A stretch of DNA of 64,000 nucleotides, taken from Mogibacterium diversum (lineage in GTDB: Bacteria > Bacillota > Clostridia > Peptostreptococcales > Anaerovoracaceae). The notes under the pieces are model-generated. The model was not told the origin of the DNA and did no database searches. It worked only from the letters and a program-made list of their open reading frames with translations. Each line of letters begins with the position of its first letter. Positions within the stretch are counted from its first letter, which is position 1. This document shows, piece by piece, positions 43,098 through 51,070 of the stretch. The DNA lies in contig NZ_CP027228.1 in the NCBI RefSeq assembly GCF_002998925.1, positions 682,001-746,000 of the forward strand, written 5' to 3'. Position numbers and translations under genes: made by a program.

Positions 43098-44480
43098 TTA
43101 CTGTTTTTCAACTTCTTGTTCTGGCTTCATATTCTCCCAGTTCCACTCTCCTTTACACACAATCCTATTGTACGAAGGAAACACTACTGAGATTAGCGAC
43201 ATTATTCCTAGAATTATCAGGTACCAGTTATATGGAATCATACTAGTCGGATTTACTGCATTTTTAGTCAAGCTGGCGATTAGAAGGAACTGTGCTCCGT
43301 ACGGAATGAAGCCCTGCATTATACATGAGAATATATCGAGGAACGAAGCTGTTCTTCTAGGATCAATCTTATACTTCTCTGAAATTTCTTTGGCAATCTC
43401 ACCAGTAACGATAATCGCTACTGTATTGTTAGCTGTTGCAGCATCTGTTAAAGCTGATAATACCGCGATTCCTACAGATGCAGATTTAGGACCTTTTAAT
43501 AGCTTACTTGTCTTATCTATAATCCACTTAAGACCACCGTAATGCTTAGTAAGTTCTGCAAGACCACCTACAAACATTGATAAAATAAATACTTCAATCA
43601 TACCCTGGTAACCTGCCCAGATTTTAGCTGCAACTTCCATAAGACCAATTGCACCAGTTCCAACACCTACTGCTGAGGCGCTGATAATTCCGATAATCAG
43701 TACAGCGAACACATTGAGTCCTAATAATGCGAGCCCGAGAACAAGCACGTATGGTACTACCTTTATCAAGTTGTAATCTAGATTTCCAGTTGCAGTGCCG
43801 CCCTTGCTAAAAATAACCATAAGTGAAAGAGTAATTAGCGCAGAAGGAATAGAAATCCACGCATTAGTTCTAAACTTATCCTTAAGATCTACCCCTTGAG
43901 TCCTTGTAGCAGCAATAGTAGTGTCAGAAATCATCGAAAGGTTATCCCCGAACATCGCACCTGTGAGAACAGCAGCAACCACGAATGACATATTAAGATC
44001 TGCTGTCTTAGCCATATTATAAGCAATTGGAACTATCGCTCCCACAGTACCCATAGATGTGCCAGTAGCAGTAGATAGAAATGCTGCTATTATGAAAATT
44101 CCTGGGACAATGAACCTAGGTGGAATAATCGCGAGTCCAAGATTTGCTGTTGACGATACTCCTCCCATCGCACCAGCAACAGAAGAAAAAGCACCTGCTA
44201 AAAGGAATATCATGAGCATCGTCATAATATTTTCATCCCCAGCACCTCTTGCAAATAGCTTAAAATTATTGTCGATTCCCGTCTTGTGATACATTAAAAA
44301 AGCCAGTATAACGGCAATTGTCATAGCGACCACAGAAGGGAACTGATAAAATGCCATTTCTACACCCTTGGAATGTAGGACAATTCCAACGCCCAGGTAA
44401 ATAACGATAAAGAAAAGAAGTGGAATTAACGCCAAGCCACTTGCTTCTCTTTCCTGGTGAAGTTTAATTTGTTCTTTCAT
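43098..44480 (-). CDS. Na+/H+ antiporter NhaC family protein
   Basis: 460 residues, about eleven hydrophobic helices, with family-typical segments such as GAFSSVAGAMGGV, ATGTSMGTVGAIVPIA, GAMFGDNLSMISDTTIAATRTQG and NNTVAIIVTGEIAKE. Members exchange Na+ for H+ or, in some branches, amino-acid or organic-anion pairs; the substrate cannot be fixed here. It stands alone, ending just before the infC promoter, with a 253-base gap upstream. Confidence 0.85.
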   Translation of the reverse strand: MKEQIKLHQEREASGLALIPLLFFIVIYLGVGIVLHSKGVEMAFYQFPSVVAMTIAVILAFLMYHKTGIDNNFKLFARGAGDENIMTMLMIFLLAGAFSSVAGAMGGVSSTANLGLAIIPPRFIVPGIFIIAAFLSTATGTSMGTVGAIVPIAYNMAKTADLNMSFVVAAVLTGAMFGDNLSMISDTTIAATRTQGVDLKDKFRTNAWISIPSALITLSLMVIFSKGGTATGNLDYNLIKVVPYVLVLGLALLGLNVFAVLIIGIISASAVGVGTGAIGLMEVAAKIWAGYQGMIEVFILSMFVGGLAELTKHYGGLKWIIDKTSKLLKGPKSASVGIAVLSALTDAATANNTVAIIVTGEIAKEISEKYKIDPRRTASFLDIFSCIMQGFIPYGAQFLLIASLTKNAVNPTSMIPYNWYLIILGIMSLISVVFPSYNRIVCKGEWNWENMKPEQEVEKQ

Positions 44481-44733
44481 TAAAATCCCTCAATAACTCG
44501 TCTAATATAAAAGTAACGTCTTAAAACTTTTACTAATCGAATAAAAGCACTACCTATCATTTTACACAAAATCAAACTTTCTTACACCGTTAATTTATAT
44601 TTTTCTATGTATTTTAAGAGCTTTTCACATACTTTGTAAGTGTGTCATTAAATTTAAAATGTCAATGGCATCAATCTAATGTTACAATCATAGTACCTAA
44701 TGTTTATTTAATATAGTAATGAGGAAATAATAA

Positions 44734-45330
44734 ATGAAGTATTACAACATCTGCTTGGATGATACTGATTATTTATACTTAGAAAGAAATTCGAAACTTA
44801 ATGTACAGTTCTGTCCATATTGCGGGATGATCCTTAATCGCGAAGCTTTAATATCTCAAGCCGCCGCAACATTAAAATGGAGAAACAAGACTTTCTTTGC
44901 TACCACATACGACGGTGTAAGCATTGTGAACCAACAGTTTTACGATATATATCATAATTATGAAATGAAAGGCATCGAGTTTATACCTTTTAAAAAATCC
45001 GAAGGCTACTATATTTGCAACTTCATCAATACTGTATCCTTCGATCTTGAAAAAGCAAAACAGATACGTGTTGAATTTGAGGGAAAAGTCACTTATGGAG
45101 TTATCGACAATGGGACATGCGACCATTGCAAAAAAAGCAAAGGGCATCATCCTTGGCCATATCGGATGATAGAATCCGATGAACAAAATCTCGAATCAAA
45201 TACATTTTACCGTAGTGATATAGAATTTGGCGAAGAAAATTTTCAAGCTCCACTAATATGGGGAACCGAAGGAATCGTTGAAACTTTTGATAAAGAAAAA
45301 AGTAGTATATTTTATAGGATTGTAGAGTAA
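44734..45330 (+). CDS. Uncharacterised protein with two CxxC pairs
   Basis: 198 residues, no signal or transmembrane segment. A CPYCG knuckle at 27-31 and a CDHC pair at 129-132 could form one zinc site brought together in the fold. Aromatic residues are frequent (FYDIYHNYEMKGIEFIPF). The layout (early CPxCG, middle domain, late CxxC, then a PLIWGTEGIVETF-like end) faintly recalls double-CxxCG-motif proteins, which have immunity-protein-like folds; this is speculative. It is an isolated gene between a divergent antiporter and the thiT riboswitch, with no toxin-like partner visible. Confidence 0.72.
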   Translation: MKYYNICLDDTDYLYLERNSKLNVQFCPYCGMILNREALISQAAATLKWRNKTFFATTYDGVSIVNQQFYDIYHNYEMKGIEFIPFKKSEGYYICNFINTVSFDLEKAKQIRVEFEGKVTYGVIDNGTCDHCKKSKGHHPWPYRMIESDEQNLESNTFYRSDIEFGEENFQAPLIWGTEGIVETFDKEKSSIFYRIVE

Positions 45331-45430
45331 GGTCTTTGTTTTAAAGATCTAATGCAATCAACATTTATAATAGAATTGAACATAAAAAATAATAAAAATA
45401 ACAATGGTCACACTGATAAAATTTATCGTA

Positions 45431-45459
45431 TTGCAATATCACATATAACAATATACAAT
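45431..45459 (+). promoter_or_regulatory. Promoter of thiT-maf
   Basis: TTGCAA, 17-base spacer, TACAAT. The predicted start near 45466 is about ten bases before the TPP aptamer. Both hexamers deviate from consensus, but the spacing and position are right. Confidence 0.6.
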
Positions 45460-45473
45460 TAATGAATGAAATA

Positions 45474-45588
45474 TTGCTGGGGGAGCGATAGCTGAGAGTT
45501 GCTTCACTTACGTATAAATTGGTCATTTTATACACTAAGATGAAGCGAGACCCTTCTACCCTGCGGATAATGCCGTAGCGGGAAGCTG
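45474..45588 (+). ncRNA. TPP riboswitch (THI element) upstream of thiT
   Basis: The conserved blocks occur in order: GGGGAGC, CTGAGA (45492-45497), an extended P3 arm closed by GCTTCA/TGAAGC with a GTATAAA-type extension, GACCCTT (45549-45555), GGATAATGCC (45565-45574) and GCGGGAAG (45578-45585). These match the TPP aptamer core. It sits directly upstream of a thiamin transporter gene, the expected regulon member. TPP binding should lower thiT expression. Confidence 0.95.
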
Positions 45589-45608
45589 GCTAGAATACAA
45601 AAGCACCC

Positions 45609-45634
45609 CCTCCTGCATTATAGGAGGTTTTTTT
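45609..45634 (+). promoter_or_regulatory. SD-sequestering / terminator-like hairpin of the thiT riboswitch
   Basis: CCTCCT (45609-45614) pairs with AGGAGG (45622-45627) around a seven-base loop. AGGAGG is the thiT ribosome-binding site, exactly seven T before the ATG. The same structure is thus an anti-SD helix and a short stem followed by a T7 tract; it could act on translation, on termination, or on both. Confidence 0.85.
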
Positions 45635-46273
45635 ATGACTTTACAGAGTTTTGTCGAATCAAGAGTTGGTCAGGTTTTGATTGTATTTATAATCATCCTA
45701 TTACTATGCTTAATAACAGTTAGCGGAAAGTCAAAGAGCGATAGCAAGAAAATAGATGTTAAAGCATTAACCATTTCCTCACTTCTAATTGCAATAGCTG
45801 TGGTGCTATCCAACATTAAGATATTTACCATGCCTCAAGGAGGCTCTGTCACCCTACTCTCACTTCTTCCAATTGCGGTAATCACATACCTGTACGGAAC
45901 GAAGCGCGGAGTAACTGCCGGAGTTGCGCTCGGTCTTGTAAATCTAATCTTTGGACCTTACGTAATCCATCCGGTTCAGCTACTTCTCGACTATCCGATT
46001 GCTTTCGGAGCCCTCGGTCTTGGAGGAGCACTGCGCGACGGAAAGAACGGGCTCACAAAGGTATACCTTACAGGTGTATTTGCGAGATACTTCTGTGCTG
46101 TGGCATCGGGCATAATCTTCTTTGGAGCGTATGCGCCAAAGGGCTTCCACGCAGTTACATGGTCGATTTGGTACAACTTCACTTACCTAGCAGTTGAAGC
46201 TGCAATAACTGTTGTTGTAATTAACATGCCACCTGTTAAGAGCATATTTGAGAGGATTAAGAATGAAAACTAA
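45635..46273 (+). CDS. thiT: Energy-coupled thiamine transporter ThiT (ECF S component)
   Basis: 212 residues, six predicted helices; the LLIAIAVVLSNIKIFTMPQGG segment and a later GLVNLIFGPYVIHPVQLLLDYP segment are characteristic of ThiT. It binds thiamin and needs the shared ECF ATPases and EcfT, which are not in this window. A nonstandard N-terminal hydrophobic helix followed by a SGKSKSDSKK loop extends it by about 40 residues. It is controlled by the TPP riboswitch and followed by maf with an 11-base overlap. Confidence 0.94.
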   Translation: MTLQSFVESRVGQVLIVFIIILLLCLITVSGKSKSDSKKIDVKALTISSLLIAIAVVLSNIKIFTMPQGGSVTLLSLLPIAVITYLYGTKRGVTAGVALGLVNLIFGPYVIHPVQLLLDYPIAFGALGLGGALRDGKNGLTKVYLTGVFARYFCAVASGIIFFGAYAPKGFHAVTWSIWYNFTYLAVEAAITVVVINMPPVKSIFERIKNEN

Positions 46274-46886
46274 GCTTGATAACCCTTTGTTATCAAGATA
46301 TGACAGAGTTATTCTTGCATCGAAATCACCACGTAGATTAGATATCTTGAGAGATCATGGCGTTGAACCAATTGTAAAACCTGGAAATGCTGACGAATCA
46401 CTACCAGAGGGTATATCATTTACAGATGCGGTAACGATGCTTTCCGAGCGAAAAGCTATGGCAGCATTAGAACTTCCAGATATATTAGTATTTGAAGGCA
46501 AATCGCTACTTATTGCTTCGGACACTATCGTCTATAAAGACATTATCATGGGCAAACCACACGATAACGAGGATGCTTTTAATATGCTGGCATCTCTACG
46601 AAATGATACCCATTATGTGGCTACTGGTGTCACACTCATCGACATTATTGACGGAGTTCCTCAGATTGATGACATATGCTCGTTTGCCGAAGTCACGGAG
46701 ATCATATGCGGTAATTATACAGATGAAGATATATGGTCATATATAAAGGCTGGTGAACCGGCTGACAAAGCTGGCGCATACGCTATCCAAGGCGGTTTTA
46801 GAAAATATATCAGAGAGTTTAGAGGCGATTACGAAAATGTCGTTGGGCTACCTTATAATAGGATAATCAGCGAACTTAATAAATAA
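46263..46886 (+). CDS. maf: Maf/YhdE nucleotide pyrophosphatase
   Basis: Hydrolyses dTTP, UTP or modified NTPs, and is linked to septum control in Bacillus. 207 residues: LASKSPRRLDIL near residues 14-25, SDTIVYKDIIMGKP, and GAYAIQGGF. I use the ATG at 46263 with an AGAGG site; it overlaps the end of thiT. Its co-transcription with thiT is unusual: maf normally lies next to radC-mreBCD in Firmicutes, and radC here is about 8 kb away. Confidence 0.92.
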   Translation: MKTKLDNPLLSRYDRVILASKSPRRLDILRDHGVEPIVKPGNADESLPEGISFTDAVTMLSERKAMAALELPDILVFEGKSLLIASDTIVYKDIIMGKPHDNEDAFNMLASLRNDTHYVATGVTLIDIIDGVPQIDDICSFAEVTEIICGNYTDEDIWSYIKAGEPADKAGAYAIQGGFRKYIREFRGDYENVVGLPYNRIISELNK

Positions 46887-46898
46887 CATCAATGTAAA

Positions 46899-46934
46899 TG
46901 GGGCTGCATATTACATATGCTAGCCCCACTTTTT
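46899..46934 (+). terminator. Terminator of thiT-maf, between convergent units
   Basis: TGGGGCT-GCATAT pairs with ATATGC-AGCCCCA (one bulged T) and is followed by CTTTTT. It lies between the maf stop and the convergent tenI-like stop, and its last T residues overlap the tenI end. Confidence 0.85.
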
Positions 46935-47490
46935 ATAGCTTCATATAAAACGACATCTGGCATGCCCCACTTGCTCCTGCCGAGGAAACTTCTTCTATAT
47001 TGAACTCATCGATTCCACCTATCGCATATACTGGTACATCAACTTGCTCTATTATGCTTGTCAGGAAGTCTATACCACGTCCTGGAAGCCCTTTCTTGCA
47101 ATCAGTTTCATAGATATGACCAGCAAGTATGGCATTGGCACTAGACTCTTCAGCGCTAATAGCTTCTTGAAGTGAATGAACTGAAACCCATACCGATAAT
47201 CCGTTTAAGCTTCTAACATTGGATTCATAATCATTAATCGATAATTGAACTGTTGTACCGAGTTCGCGCGCAACCTTATAGTACTTGTTCACAATCAGTC
47301 TTACAGAGTATAAATCACAGAGCAATTTAACTTTATAAGCTAGTTCCCTATATTCGTCTTCAGAAAGATCTTTCTCTCTAAGTATGACGATATCTGGCTT
47401 CGAAATTGCAAATACTACCTTAATTTGTTCATAAAGCGGTCTATCGGTTAAGTGGCGGTTCGTTACACAGACTTTTTTAAACGTATACAT
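46933..47490 (-). CDS. tenI: TenI/ThiE-like protein, probable thiazole tautomerase
   Basis: 185 residues, TIM-barrel family. REKD near 38-41 and GHIYETDCKKGLPGRG plus VYAIGGI at the C-terminal half match TenI more closely than ThiE: B. subtilis TenI has nearly the same ETDCKKG segment, while ThiE has a TxTK phosphate-loop segment. TenI aromatises the thiazole phosphate carboxylate made by ThiG. Its place at the end of thiS-F-G-H, overlapping thiH by 14 bases, fits that step. A true ThiE is not visible in the window. Confidence 0.85.
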   Translation of the reverse strand: MYTFKKVCVTNRHLTDRPLYEQIKVVFAISKPDIVILREKDLSEDEYRELAYKVKLLCDLYSVRLIVNKYYKVARELGTTVQLSINDYESNVRSLNGLSVWVSVHSLQEAISAEESSANAILAGHIYETDCKKGLPGRGIDFLTSIIEQVDVPVYAIGGIDEFNIEEVSSAGASGACQMSFYMKL

Positions 47491-48700
47491 AATCGTTCAT
47501 AACCGGCTGCATGCCGTGTTCCTTAAGAGCTTTACGGATTTCATCAACGGATCTTCCATCAGCTATTTCAAACTGATTATCACCAGAACTCGTTTCATCA
47601 TCGCTATGGCTACCGATTCCAGTATCCACACCTGCAGAGATTTTTGTAGCAGTTATACCCATGACATTATCTCTGAATCCAGCTCGCTCACGAGTTGAAA
47701 TGGTCATCGCTGCAAACGGAAGAAAAATCCTGTATGCAGAGATAACTTGAAGCAGTTGGCGCTCCCCCACCTTCTCATTATTCTGGTTCGGAGTGAACAT
47801 CGCCCCTTCATCGTTATTGCTTATGATTGGTCTCAGTCTTGGACATGATAGCGAAATCTCTGCCCATGGATACTTGCGCTGAATTAGATATGCATGAAGG
47901 CCAGTAGCTAAAGCATCTTTTCTAAAATCATCAAGTCCAAGAAGTGCCGCGAATCCCACACCCCTCATACCGCCCATAAGTGCTCTCTCTTGAGCGTTAA
48001 ACCTATATGGAAAAATCCTCTTGTGTCCAGCTAGGTGAAGCCTCTCATATTCATCGGAATTGTACGTCTCTTGAAAGACAGTCACGTAGTCAGCTCCGCA
48101 CGCCTTTAGATACGCATATTCATCCGAATTCATCGGATAAACCTCAATCCCGATGTTCTTGAAGTATCTTCTGCCAATTTTGCATGCTTCACCGATGTAT
48201 TCTATATCTGACTTACTCCTACTTTCCCCTGTTAAAATTAGAATCTCTTCAAGCCCGGTTTTCGCGATAGCCTTCATCTCCTTCTCTATCTCGTGAGAGC
48301 AAAGCCTAGCCCTATGAATCTTGTTATGGCAGTTGAAGCCGCAGTACACACAGTAATTCTCGCAGTAATTCGATATATAGAGAGGTGTAAATAAATTTAC
48401 AACATTACCGAAATGTTTCCTTCTCTCAAGACTTGCCTTCTCGGCGATTTGGTCTAGGTATTTATCAGCTGCTGGAGATAGCAGTGCCTTGAAATCATCG
48501 ATACTGCATCTATCCGACTTAATAGCACGCACTACATCTGATTCGCTGTATTCCAAAGGGTTATATGAATTAATTTCGGCTATAACTCTATCAAAAATAT
48601 CATGAGGAATAATCTCCATTCCATCCATATAAGCCATATGGTCAGTGCGCATCATCATTTTCTCACTACCAGATGAATCCATATGTTTCACATCAGTCAT
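47477..48700 (-). CDS. thiH: 2-iminoacetate synthase (radical SAM) ThiH
   Basis: Cleaves tyrosine to dehydroglycine for anaerobic thiazole synthesis. 407 residues with the radical SAM CENYCVYCGF motif (CxxxCxxC) near 111-118, and LILTGES, EISLSCPRLRP and TISTRERAGFRDN patches. The oxygen-independent route (ThiH rather than ThiO) fits an anaerobe. The N-terminus holds several Met residues; the first ATG is supported by GGAGG eight bases upstream. Confidence 0.95.
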   Translation of the reverse strand: MTDVKHMDSSGSEKMMMRTDHMAYMDGMEIIPHDIFDRVIAEINSYNPLEYSESDVVRAIKSDRCSIDDFKALLSPAADKYLDQIAEKASLERRKHFGNVVNLFTPLYISNYCENYCVYCGFNCHNKIHRARLCSHEIEKEMKAIAKTGLEEILILTGESRSKSDIEYIGEACKIGRRYFKNIGIEVYPMNSDEYAYLKACGADYVTVFQETYNSDEYERLHLAGHKRIFPYRFNAQERALMGGMRGVGFAALLGLDDFRKDALATGLHAYLIQRKYPWAEISLSCPRLRPIISNNDEGAMFTPNQNNEKVGERQLLQVISAYRIFLPFAAMTISTRERAGFRDNVMGITATKISAGVDTGIGSHSDDETSSGDNQFEIADGRSVDEIRKALKEHGMQPVMNDYVYV

Positions 48701-48703
48701 ATT

Positions 48704-49468
48704 TTAATCCTCCAGAAATCCAGTAAGCGGTGACGATGCAACTCCGCCATCTCTTACGATGCGTCCAAGACCAGCAAGGTAAGCTGCTCTACCTGCATTA
48801 ATGGCACTTCCAAATGCTCCTGCCATCCCTGCTACGTCATTTGCCGTAGAGATTGCCGTATTAGCCATAATCGCACTTACACCCATTTCCATAGCTTCAC
48901 AAGCCTGAGATGGTGAACCTATACCGGCATCTACTATGATTGGGATATCCACCTCATCAATGAGAATCTTGATTATATCCTTAGTTACTAATCCCCTGTT
49001 TGAACCAATTGGTGCAGCTAGTGGCATAATAGTTGAAGCGCCTACATCTACAAGAGCTCTTGCAACATTAAGATCTGGGTACATGTACGGCATCACGATA
49101 AATCCTTCATTTGCCAAAATCTCTGTTGCACGAATAGTCTCATAATTATCTGGGAACAAGTACTTCGAATCCTTGATGACTTCAATTTTAATGAAGTCAC
49201 CGCATCCCAGCTCCCTAGCGAGCCTTGCTATTCTAACTGCTTCTTCAGCATTCCTCGCTCCAGATGTGTTAGGAAGCAGGGTTACGTGGTCTGGGATGTA
49301 CTGAAGGATATTCTGAACATCTGTATTCGCTCTTCTAACCGAGAGAGTAATCATCTCTGCCCCCGCCTGTTCAACGGCAGCTTGTATAAGCTCAACATCG
49401 TATTTGCCAGAACCAAGTATGAATCTGGAATCAAATTCATGACCACCAATCACTAATTTATCATTCAT
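48704..49468 (-). CDS. thiG: Thiazole synthase ThiG
   Basis: Condenses DXP, dehydroglycine and ThiS-thiocarboxylate. 254 residues, TIM barrel: FDSRFILGSGKY, the Schiff-base lysine in FIKIEVI-D, and VDAGIGSPSQA followed by MANTAIS and SPLTGF at the C-terminus. Located between thiF and thiH; a 99-base gap to thiF contains nothing I recognise. Confidence 0.96.
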   Translation of the reverse strand: MNDKLVIGGHEFDSRFILGSGKYDVELIQAAVEQAGAEMITLSVRRANTDVQNILQYIPDHVTLLPNTSGARNAEEAVRIARLARELGCGDFIKIEVIKDSKYLFPDNYETIRATEILANEGFIVMPYMYPDLNVARALVDVGASTIMPLAAPIGSNRGLVTKDIIKILIDEVDIPIIVDAGIGSPSQACEAMEMGVSAIMANTAISTANDVAGMAGAFGSAINAGRAAYLAGLGRIVRDGGVASSPLTGFLED

Positions 49469-49567
49469 TATGTGCTCCTTTTAATTAAAATCCCCTGTTT
49501 ATACGCATAACCAAACCCCGTTACCCAATTACATCTCAATTTATCTCAATTCCACATTAAATCTCGA

Positions 49568-50230
49568 TTAAATATTATCCGCGCCTAGAATATGCCCTAT
49601 CACGAGATTTGCCTGATGACCTGCACAGACAGCAACTCTCGGAGCCATTAGTCCAATGCCATCACCTACATCTGTATGTCCATCACCACATATGAATAAT
49701 CTATCCATGATGCGTCTAGACCTTATTTCATTTGCGCTACCATACCCAGCCATGCCAGATCCTGAAATCACAATTGGTCCATCTTCAACCGTGAGGAGTG
49801 AATCTATGAGCATCGCCTTTGACTCGGCTCCATCAAATGCCTCGCACACAATATCATAACCGCCAAATATCTCATCGCAGTTATCCGCTGTTACTCGAAC
49901 ACAGTCGGTAGTTACTTTCAAGTATGGGTTTATCTCCATGAGAATTTCCTTTATGGCATCAACCTTTCGCGAACCAATATGCCTAACGGTATATACTTGC
50001 CTGTTCAGATTAGTTATGTCCACGATATCGAAGTCGACAATATGAAGGTGTCCAACGCCGCTTCTAGCTAGCATAACAGCGATATTTGATCCGAGACCAC
50101 CCGCACCTGCAATGGCTACGCTTGCCCGCTTTAGTTTCTGATGGACATCATGTGAAAATCTATCATCTTTAGCCTTATCAAACTCGCTGGCACTAGGAAA
50201 CTTCTTAGTAGAAGAATTTAAATTGTCCAT
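49568..50230 (-). CDS. thiF: ThiS adenylyltransferase ThiF
   Basis: Activates the C-terminal glycine of ThiS by adenylation. 220 residues, E1-like: nucleotide loop GAGGLGSNIA, D-NLNRQVY (NLNRQ arginine finger), and a late CAGHQANLVIG segment. Only a few Cys residues occur, and the zinc CxxC pairs of E. coli ThiF are absent, as is common for the short clostridial form. It starts three bases after the thiS stop. Confidence 0.93.
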   Translation of the reverse strand: MDNLNSSTKKFPSASEFDKAKDDRFSHDVHQKLKRASVAIAGAGGLGSNIAVMLARSGVGHLHIVDFDIVDITNLNRQVYTVRHIGSRKVDAIKEILMEINPYLKVTTDCVRVTADNCDEIFGGYDIVCEAFDGAESKAMLIDSLLTVEDGPIVISGSGMAGYGSANEIRSRRIMDRLFICGDGHTDVGDGIGLMAPRVAVCAGHQANLVIGHILGADNI

Positions 50231-50233
50231 CGT

Positions 50234-50431
50234 TTAACCTCCTCCCATGAAGCAAACTATTTCTATCTTGTCACCATCGTTTATTAGAGTGTCTGCATAA
50301 TTCTTCTTAGGTATAATCTCACCAAGCCTCTCTACCGCAATACGAGATGTGCTGTACGAGAGCGATATCACAAGGTCTTGTACTGTCATGCCAGATGTAT
50401 ATTCAATTTCCTTACCATTTACCTTAATCAA
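50234..50431 (-). CDS. thiS: Sulfur carrier protein ThiS
   Basis: 65 residues, ubiquitin-like, ending in the functional GGG. I start it at a TTG (50431), because the AGGTGG site lies seven bases upstream and the product (LIKVNGKEIEY-) then aligns with normal ThiS. A longer in-frame version from an ATG 24 codons earlier would add a tail atypical for ThiS. It is the first gene of the thiazole operon, behind the compact riboswitch. Confidence 0.92.
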   Translation of the reverse strand: MIKVNGKEIEYTSGMTVQDLVISLSYSTSRIAVERLGEIIPKKNYADTLINDGDKIEIVCFMGGG

Positions 50432-50526
50432 ATTCTCACCACCTTTCATAATGGACTTTATAATTTGCCTATTCCCCTCGATTCGTTTATTAGCTGCTGT
50501 CATAAGTTAAGTAGCTATACGGCAAC

Positions 50527-50588
50527 AAAAAAAGGTCATACGAAGTTTTACACCCAAGGTGGTGTACCCCTTCGTATGACCTTGCATA
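50527..50588 (-). ncRNA. Candidate HMP-PP riboswitch (thiS motif), aptamer embedded in an intrinsic terminator
   Basis: On the minus strand the transcript folds as: AAGGTCATACGAAG (50583-50570), GGG, TACACC, loop ACCTTG, GGTGTA, AAA, then CTTCGTATGACCTT (50545-50532), and the T7 tract (50533-50527). The outer 14-bp stem plus T7 is a classic terminator, but its top has an asymmetric-looking GGG/AAA internal loop and a second 6-bp stem-loop. This compact terminator-embedded architecture upstream of thiS is that of the thiS-motif RNA, shown to sense the thiamin precursor HMP-PP. Only about ten bases separate it from the predicted transcription start. Confidence 0.82.
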
Positions 50589-50599
50589 CTCTATCTTTA

Positions 50600-50627
50600 A
50601 TTATAAGTGACTGAGTATTATTGTCAA
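50600..50627 (-). promoter_or_regulatory. Promoter of the thiS-F-G-H-tenI operon
   Basis: TTGACA, 16-base spacer, TATAAT on the minus strand (-35 at 50622-50627, -10 at 50600-50605). The predicted start near 50593 puts the riboswitch at the very 5' end of the RNA. Confidence 0.88.
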
Positions 50628-50769
50628 TAAAAAACTATGGTTTAAACTATTACAAATACTAATAGATCATCCTTTATTGATTAAAATAAAGGCTAAGATA
50701 TGCCACATACAATATGATAATATTTAGTTAAATATAAATAATCTAATTAATATCTAAGAAAGGGAAATC

Positions 50770-50976
50770 ATGCGTAAGGACAATTTAAAGTTAATTTTAG
50801 GGCTTGTATGCATTTGCTTGCTTTCTACACCAATAAGCACCTTTATCTCAGACCATATTAACGTGACAACCGATGAATTCTCTATAAGTAGAATTACAAA
50901 TTTTGCGTGGAGCATCCGAATTGCTTGCCTTATTTTGGCGATGTATTTCTTATCCAATGATAATAATCAGAAATAA
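50770..50976 (+). CDS. Small two-helix membrane protein, hypothetical
   Basis: 68 residues: helix 1 at about 7-25 (LKLILGLVCICLL), a polar Thr/Ser-containing loop, helix 2 at about 46-61, and an Asn-rich end. A GGG site lies a few bases before the ATG. No family is recognised. It lies alone in the space between the thi operon promoter and the antiporter-operon terminator, so it could be a real small gene or a chance frame. The hydrophobic pattern and ribosome-binding site favour the former. Confidence 0.5.
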   Translation: MRKDNLKLILGLVCICLLSTPISTFISDHINVTTDEFSISRITNFAWSIRIACLILAMYFLSNDNNQK

Positions 50977-51020
50977 CTTACATATTGGATAAAACATTCT
51001 ATTATCATTCAGCATCAAAG

Positions 51021-51054
51021 AAAAAAACCAGTTGCTATGCAAAGCAACTGGTTT
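51021..51054 (-). terminator. Intrinsic terminator of the Mrp/Mbh-like operon
   Basis: On the minus strand an 11-bp stem (AAACCAGTTGC with GCAACTGGTTT) is followed by more T residues, seventeen bases after the last antiporter gene. The stem could also function on the plus strand for the small upstream gene, but with a weaker T-tract there. Confidence 0.85.
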
Positions 51055-51070
51055 GTACTATACAATTAAT

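Noticed and set aside
50431..50503. A 24-codon N-terminal extension of ThiS from an upstream ATG
   Set aside because: The added residues do not look like ThiS and run against the spacing of the clear AGGTGG site before the TTG start.
50527..50588. Reading the thiS leader hairpin as a plain terminator or a T-box
   Set aside because: It stands at the very start of the transcript rather than at a gene end, so it is a leader switch. The T-box sequence and specifier stem are absent.
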